This document shows, piece by piece, positions 14,661 through 18,382 of a DNA stretch of 18,382 bases. Both the position numbers and the translations under genes were made by a program. Under the pieces are notes generated by a model. The model did not search any database and was not told the DNA's origin. It saw nothing but the letters and a program-made list of their open reading frames with translations. Position 1 is the stretch's first letter; each line of letters starts with the position of its first letter. Source of the stretch: CAZOHG01 sp964579725 (GTDB taxonomy: Bacteria; Zhuqueibacterota; JdFR-76; BMS3Abin05); the NCBI GenBank assembly GCA_964579725.1, contig CAZOHG010000064.1, forward strand, positions 1 to 18,382, in the 5' to 3' direction.

Positions 14661-16791
14661 CCCATTCTCCTCCGTTAGAAATCTCTTTGCTCTCTGTGTC
14701 GGACACCCGCACAACCAAAAGGGAGAGGTCGTCGTGCGGTTTCGTTTTCCCGATAAAATCCAAAACGCGGTTTACAATCCGTTCGCGGACGGCACGGGCG
14801 GAAAGTCCCTTGACCTCTCGAAAAAGCTCCAACAAGCGCTCGTCTCCGAATTCTTCTCCGGCAGCATTTCGAGCTTCCGGCAATCCGTCTGTGTAAAAAA
14901 GAAAAACATCTCCAGGAATGAGTGGTTTTTGAATTTCTTCCAAAACATCCTCAAACAATGCTCCTTTTTCCAAAGCCAGAGCCATGCCTTTGGGAAGCAG
15001 CACTTCAATTTTCTCTCCCGAAAGTCGAAGTACCGGACAATGTCCGGCGCGACTGAACGTAACTTGCCGATTTTGTAGATCAAACACGGCGTAAATCAAA
15101 CTAATAAACGTTTGTCGGTCGGTGTTTGGATAAAGTACTCTATTGACTTGTGCCAGTAATTCCTTGGGCGAACGGTAGATACCACTGCTGGCCTCAAGAA
15201 TTCCTTTGAGTTCGGCCATAAAAAATGCTGCGGAAATCCCCTTTCCGGAAACATCACCGATAGCCACCCCTAACCGATCCTCACCCAGAGGAACAAAGCC
15301 GAAATAGTCGCCACCCACTTCATTAGCCGTAATACAGACACCGTCAATGTCAAGGCCGGGGATAGCCGGCATGGTTTTGGGAAGGAGCTTTAATTGGGTA
15401 TCGTGAGCCACGCGCAGTTCCTGTGCCAGCCTTTCTTTTTCAATAGATTCCTGAATGAGCTTGGCGTTTTCAAGGGCAACCGTTGCCTGATTGGCGAAGG
15501 CCTGGAGCATTTCTTTGTCTTCGTGGTCAAATCCGAATTCCTCTTTTTTGACCGCGTAAAGCACACCGATTACCCCGTTCTGTGAGAGAAGCGGAATGCC
15601 AAGAAGCGAATGGCATTCCCGGCGCCAAAATCGAAGATTTTTGCCTCGGGGATCCTTGGGAAGCTCGTTGATTAAAATGGGTTCGCGATTCTGGACAATC
15701 CAGTTCGTTAAGCCATCGTTGGGACGCATTCGAAGTTTCTGTAGGTCAAAATCTGTCAGACCCCGCTGGGACACGATGGACACTTCATCGTTTTTTTCAT
15801 TCAACATTTCCAGCCAGCAGAAGTCGGTTTTCAAAACCTCGCTGGTAAGTTCGGTGACCTTCCGCACAATCGTGTTGTAATCCAGAACCGAACTAATCAC
15901 ACGACTCAAATTGTGCAAAGAGGCAATTTCATGCATTTTCTTGTCAAATACACTGGCTGTCGGCAAATGCAACAGGAGACTAACCAGCGAAAACGCCAGA
16001 TAAATGTAGAGAAAGTATGCCACAAAAGCGTCAAAAGCCCCGATGGTTAGACTAAAATAATAGATGCTTTGGTAAGTGGATGCGCGTGAGAGGGCAATTG
16101 CGCCGGGCAAAATAATAAGTCCCGCCCAAAAAGCCATGATCTTCTGCTTCTTGTTTAAATAATTTACCCAGGCTGTTCGAAACGAAAGCAGAATCATGGA
16201 AAACAACATCGCCCCCACCAACACCCATTCTACCGTGTCGTGCCCCTGAAAGGACCAATCCGGCACGGAGGCACCAAAACGAATATGTTCATACAAAATA
16301 TAAACACCCAAAAGAATGAGGGAAAAAGAAAAAAGCTTTCGCGTATTCTTTTTGCTTTTGTAAAAGATTAAGTCTTTTAAAATAAATAAAATGGCAAAAA
16401 GAAACAAAGTGACGAAAATGCTAATAAAGGCCGAATGAACCAGACTTTTTAATGAACCGAACAGGGGCGGCAGGTTGTCGGAAGGAAAAGAAAAATGAAA
16501 AGGAAAGATCAATTTGGAAATGGCAATAGTGAGATAAACACCCAAAACAGCCACAAAAAGAGATTTCAATTTGAACAGAACGTTCTTTTCCTGAATATAG
16601 CGCTGGCGGGACAGCAAGTAGGAAAAATAACTCAGCGCGAACACCAGCATGAACTCCCGCAATCCGTACACATTAGCGGGGTAGGTGTGGTTGTAGTAAA
16701 AGGCCAAATCAATAACCAACGTGAACACCAAAAACGCCACGCTAATCAGGAAAAGCAGAACATCCCATTTTTTTTGATTGCGAAACGTCAT
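14641..16791 (-). CDS. membrane-bound GAF-PP2C (SpoIIE/RsbU-type) serine phosphatase C
   Basis: The protein has 716 residues. The N-terminal 280 residues hold about eight membrane helices (near 9-31, 44-60, 77-96, 117-143, 153-168, 187-204, 217-235 and 244-275) of no family I can name. A GAF domain (about 300-442), helical linker VAHDTQLKLLP and PP2C/SpoIIE domain (about 478-696) follow. Metal residues are Asp495 (GGDYFG), Asp513 (GDVSGKG), Asp635 (YTDGLPEA) and Asp687/688. GGDYFG has Gly498 where phosphatases A and B have Asp. It may sense a membrane or extracellular cue and dephosphorylate the STAS protein, whose gene overlaps its 3' end. The ATG at 16791 has a GGAG 14 nt upstream, which is long spacing. 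Confidence 0.92.
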   Translation of the reverse strand: MTFRNQKKWDVLLFLISVAFLVFTLVIDLAFYYNHTYPANVYGLREFMLVFALSYFSYLLSRQRYIQEKNVLFKLKSLFVAVLGVYLTIAISKLIFPFHFSFPSDNLPPLFGSLKSLVHSAFISIFVTLFLFAILFILKDLIFYKSKKNTRKLFSFSLILLGVYILYEHIRFGASVPDWSFQGHDTVEWVLVGAMLFSMILLSFRTAWVNYLNKKQKIMAFWAGLIILPGAIALSRASTYQSIYYFSLTIGAFDAFVAYFLYIYLAFSLVSLLLHLPTASVFDKKMHEIASLHNLSRVISSVLDYNTIVRKVTELTSEVLKTDFCWLEMLNEKNDEVSIVSQRGLTDFDLQKLRMRPNDGLTNWIVQNREPILINELPKDPRGKNLRFWRRECHSLLGIPLLSQNGVIGVLYAVKKEEFGFDHEDKEMLQAFANQATVALENAKLIQESIEKERLAQELRVAHDTQLKLLPKTMPAIPGLDIDGVCITANEVGGDYFGFVPLGEDRLGVAIGDVSGKGISAAFFMAELKGILEASSGIYRSPKELLAQVNRVLYPNTDRQTFISLIYAVFDLQNRQVTFSRAGHCPVLRLSGEKIEVLLPKGMALALEKGALFEDVLEEIQKPLIPGDVFLFYTDGLPEARNAAGEEFGDERLLELFREVKGLSARAVRERIVNRVLDFIGKTKPHDDLSLLVVRVSDTESKEISNGGEWDGASPV

Positions 16792-16830
16792 AAAATTCGA
16801 TATTTCTCCTTTTACAACCGACGGCCAATG

Positions 16831-18102
16831 TTACTCTTCGATGCTTACCCACCAGGGCGTGGCGTCCGTTTCCCAGACCGCCAATTCTTTTCCCTCGGAC
16901 GAAAGTTTAACCAAACGGATGTTGTACGTGTCGGCAATCACACAACTGCCGTCAAACGGGTCGACCACCAGATTCTGGGGAGCCTCAAATCCACGCTTTC
17001 GAAAAACAACCGTCCCGTCTGTTTTTAATTGAACCACCTCCGTCCCAAACCAGAGGTACGATTGATCCAGCACCCAGAGCTTTTGCCTTTGATTGTCGGT
17101 TCCAATAAAATAGGCAAATTTAAAAGCAGAAAGTTCCCGCGTCACTTTTCCGAAAAGATTTAGATGAACCACACGAGAACTGTCTGCTACCCACAAGCCG
17201 TCATTTTCGGCATCGGCGGCCATCCATTGGGGCGATTTAAGATGGGACGCCAGCACGGTCACGTGTCCGTCCGGGTCGGCAAATAGAATTTGTTTCAAAT
17301 CGGAATCCAAAATCCAACACCCTCCGTTGGCTTCGTTCACCAGAACTTGCTTTGGATAAGGCAACCCTCGCACAGCAAAGTAGCCCACGCCACTGGTGTC
17401 CAAATGCACAACCTGTTTGTTTTTTACATCCGCCACCCAAAGGCGGCCCCGAGGACGATCCAATTGAAATGACGAAATTCTTCCAAGTCCCTGAATTTTG
17501 AATAAATAATCGCCCTGCTCGGACAGTCGGTACAAAGCACCCAAATAGTGGTCTGCCACCCAAACCCCTTTGCCTTTCCCTACCACTACACTCACCGAAG
17601 GAAAAGCGAATCCACTCATCCATTTATACGGGTGTTGGATGTCAAAAGTTAACTTTAAAATTTGGCCCGACGAACGGTAACTGACCCAAAAAAAGGCAGG
17701 CCCTGGGATAATCGATTCCGCAGGCGAACGAAGGCTTTCAATATGACCGGCTAAAATAGAATACGCATAAAAATAACGGGTTCCGTAGACGGTAGCTGTG
17801 TCCTCGAAATCCGTTCGAGTAGCCGGGACTTGCGCAATTTTGGTCACGTTTGTAGAATCCGTCCAGCGGTAAACACAAAAATCGGAAATCGACTTAAGGG
17901 AGGTTCTTGGCCAACTCAGTTTTACTTTATGATGATCCGACACCACGCTCAGGCGCGGCGGCTGACCGTGGGTTTTGGGGTTGAGGGGGTCCAGGGGATT
18001 GGCGTGTTCCCGATCGGCACATCCGACAAACAAAAGGGGCAAAAAAAGGAACCACACCCAAAGACGAATTAAAAAAGACAAACCAAAGCGTTTTGTCGTC
18101 AA
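16831..18102 (-). CDS. lipoprotein with FnIII-like domain and NHL-type beta-propeller
   Basis: The protein has 423 residues. A basic N-terminus and hydrophobic stretch lead to a lipobox FVGC with Cys28 as the lipidation site; the mature end carries NPLDPLNP at 35-42. Residues 48-133 look like a fibronectin type III domain. Residues about 140-423 contain six repeated blades marked by WVAD, LWVAD, CWILD, LWVAD, LWVLD and VIAD, each followed by a strand ending in D/E-G or similar, as in NHL/SMP-30 propellers. It should be a surface or periplasmic binding or scaffold protein; its ligand is unknown. The start is TTG at 18102 with AAAGGA 8 nt upstream; there is no upstream in-frame ATG. It is first in the cluster, 39 nt before phosphatase C. 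Confidence 0.8.
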   Translation of the reverse strand: MTTKRFGLSFLIRLWVWFLFLPLLFVGCADREHANPLDPLNPKTHGQPPRLSVVSDHHKVKLSWPRTSLKSISDFCVYRWTDSTNVTKIAQVPATRTDFEDTATVYGTRYFYAYSILAGHIESLRSPAESIIPGPAFFWVSYRSSGQILKLTFDIQHPYKWMSGFAFPSVSVVVGKGKGVWVADHYLGALYRLSEQGDYLFKIQGLGRISSFQLDRPRGRLWVADVKNKQVVHLDTSGVGYFAVRGLPYPKQVLVNEANGGCWILDSDLKQILFADPDGHVTVLASHLKSPQWMAADAENDGLWVADSSRVVHLNLFGKVTRELSAFKFAYFIGTDNQRQKLWVLDQSYLWFGTEVVQLKTDGTVVFRKRGFEAPQNLVVDPFDGSCVIADTYNIRLVKLSSEGKELAVWETDATPWWVSIEE

Positions 18103-18382
18103 GAATTGTGTCCTTTAAAAAAATCCAGATTTGTTTGCTATTGTTCACGCATTTTAAAAAAGCGGCGCCTACGCGGAAAAGAGCATCATTTGCCTGATCA
18201 TTGCGCTTTCACATTGAATTTAATGAAATTTGAATCGATAAAAAAGAGTTTTTTTGCCGGCAGCGGTACGAAATGACGTTCAGAAGAAACGGGCTTTCGG
18301 GGGAAGTTTATTGGGTGTATTTGAAGTTATCAAAATTCATCAAATTTAGAGCCCATCAAAAACCAACAAAAAACCCCTGTAA
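18103..18382 (-). other. upstream region of the signalling cluster
   Basis: No gene is seen in this AT-rich stretch. It holds a candidate promoter (listed separately) and three copies of ATCAAA on the plus strand (18329, 18339 and 18355). At the right edge the minus strand begins TTACAGGGGTTTTTTG, which could be the tail of a terminator whose other arm lies outside the window. A GC-rich patch near 18160-18172 followed by a T-run is too irregular to call a terminator. Confidence 0.35.
18305..18333 (-). promoter_or_regulatory. candidate promoter for the lipoprotein/signalling cluster
   Basis: TTGATA (18333-18328), a 17-nt spacer, then TAAACT (18310-18305), read on the minus strand. The -35 box matches 5 of 6 and the -10 box only 4 of 6. 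The transcript would start near 18298 with a leader of about 195 nt. This is the best candidate before the cluster, but it is weak. Confidence 0.35.

Noticed and set aside
16495..17028. 177-codon plus-strand frame opposite the lipoprotein and phosphatase C genes
   Set aside because: It lies antisense across two supported genes and the gap between them, and its product resembles no family.
18150..18185. GC-rich patch with a T-run considered as a terminator
   Set aside because: The arms do not form a continuous stem and it lies upstream of the first gene, where a terminator would need its own transcript.
1..18382. CRISPR array, tRNA/rRNA genes, insertion sequences, prophage or defence genes
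   Set aside because: Scanned for by eye; no regularly spaced repeats, no cloverleaf-like or rRNA segments, and no transposase, integrase, Cas or nuclease-effector genes were seen.

Overview
The window reads almost entirely from the minus strand: fifteen protein genes, all transcribed right to left. No tRNA, rRNA, CRISPR array or insertion sequence was seen. The gene set suggests a Gram-negative, probably anaerobic bacterium of a poorly cultured FCB-type lineage (KSB1/Calditrichota-like). The pointers are an outer-membrane barrel fused to TPRs, a lipoprotein whose mature N-terminus carries an NPLDPLNP stretch, many GAF/SpoIIE-type phosphatases, and reductive-TCA-type citrate cleavage genes. 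This placement is inference from gene content only.

Right part (18102 to 7459) is a tightly packed signalling and envelope cluster. In transcription order it holds: a lipoprotein with an FnIII-like domain and a beta-propeller; a multi-pass membrane GAF-PP2C phosphatase; a STAS anti-anti-sigma protein; an RsbW-type kinase; a cytosolic tandem-GAF PP2C phosphatase; a Cache/HAMP class III adenylate cyclase; a beta-barrel plus nine-TPR protein; a NusG-domain-II protein; and a Gx/HepA-like membrane protein. Most junctions are 4 to 39 nt gaps or short overlaps, so co-transcription and translational coupling are likely. The phosphatases, STAS protein and kinase form a full partner-switching module, but no sigma factor is present. 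A 304-nt gap with operator-like repeats follows, and then a third GAF-PP2C phosphatase.

Middle part (5405 to 3761): a promoter-like element and an intrinsic-terminator hairpin sit in the leader of fabL (enoyl-ACP reductase), which overlaps nth (endonuclease III).

Left part (3743 to 1): a near-consensus sigma-70 promoter precedes a leader of about 250 nt. It is followed by an acyl-CoA ligase beta subunit that carries a C-terminal two-cluster ferredoxin domain, an alpha subunit, and, after a 279-nt gap, a citryl-CoA lyase that runs off the left edge. Together these most likely make a split ATP-dependent citrate cleavage system: citrate to citryl-CoA, then to acetyl-CoA and oxaloacetate. The fused ferredoxin domain is the most unusual feature of the window; the phosphatase/STAS/kinase/cyclase cluster joined to a barrel-TPR protein is the second.
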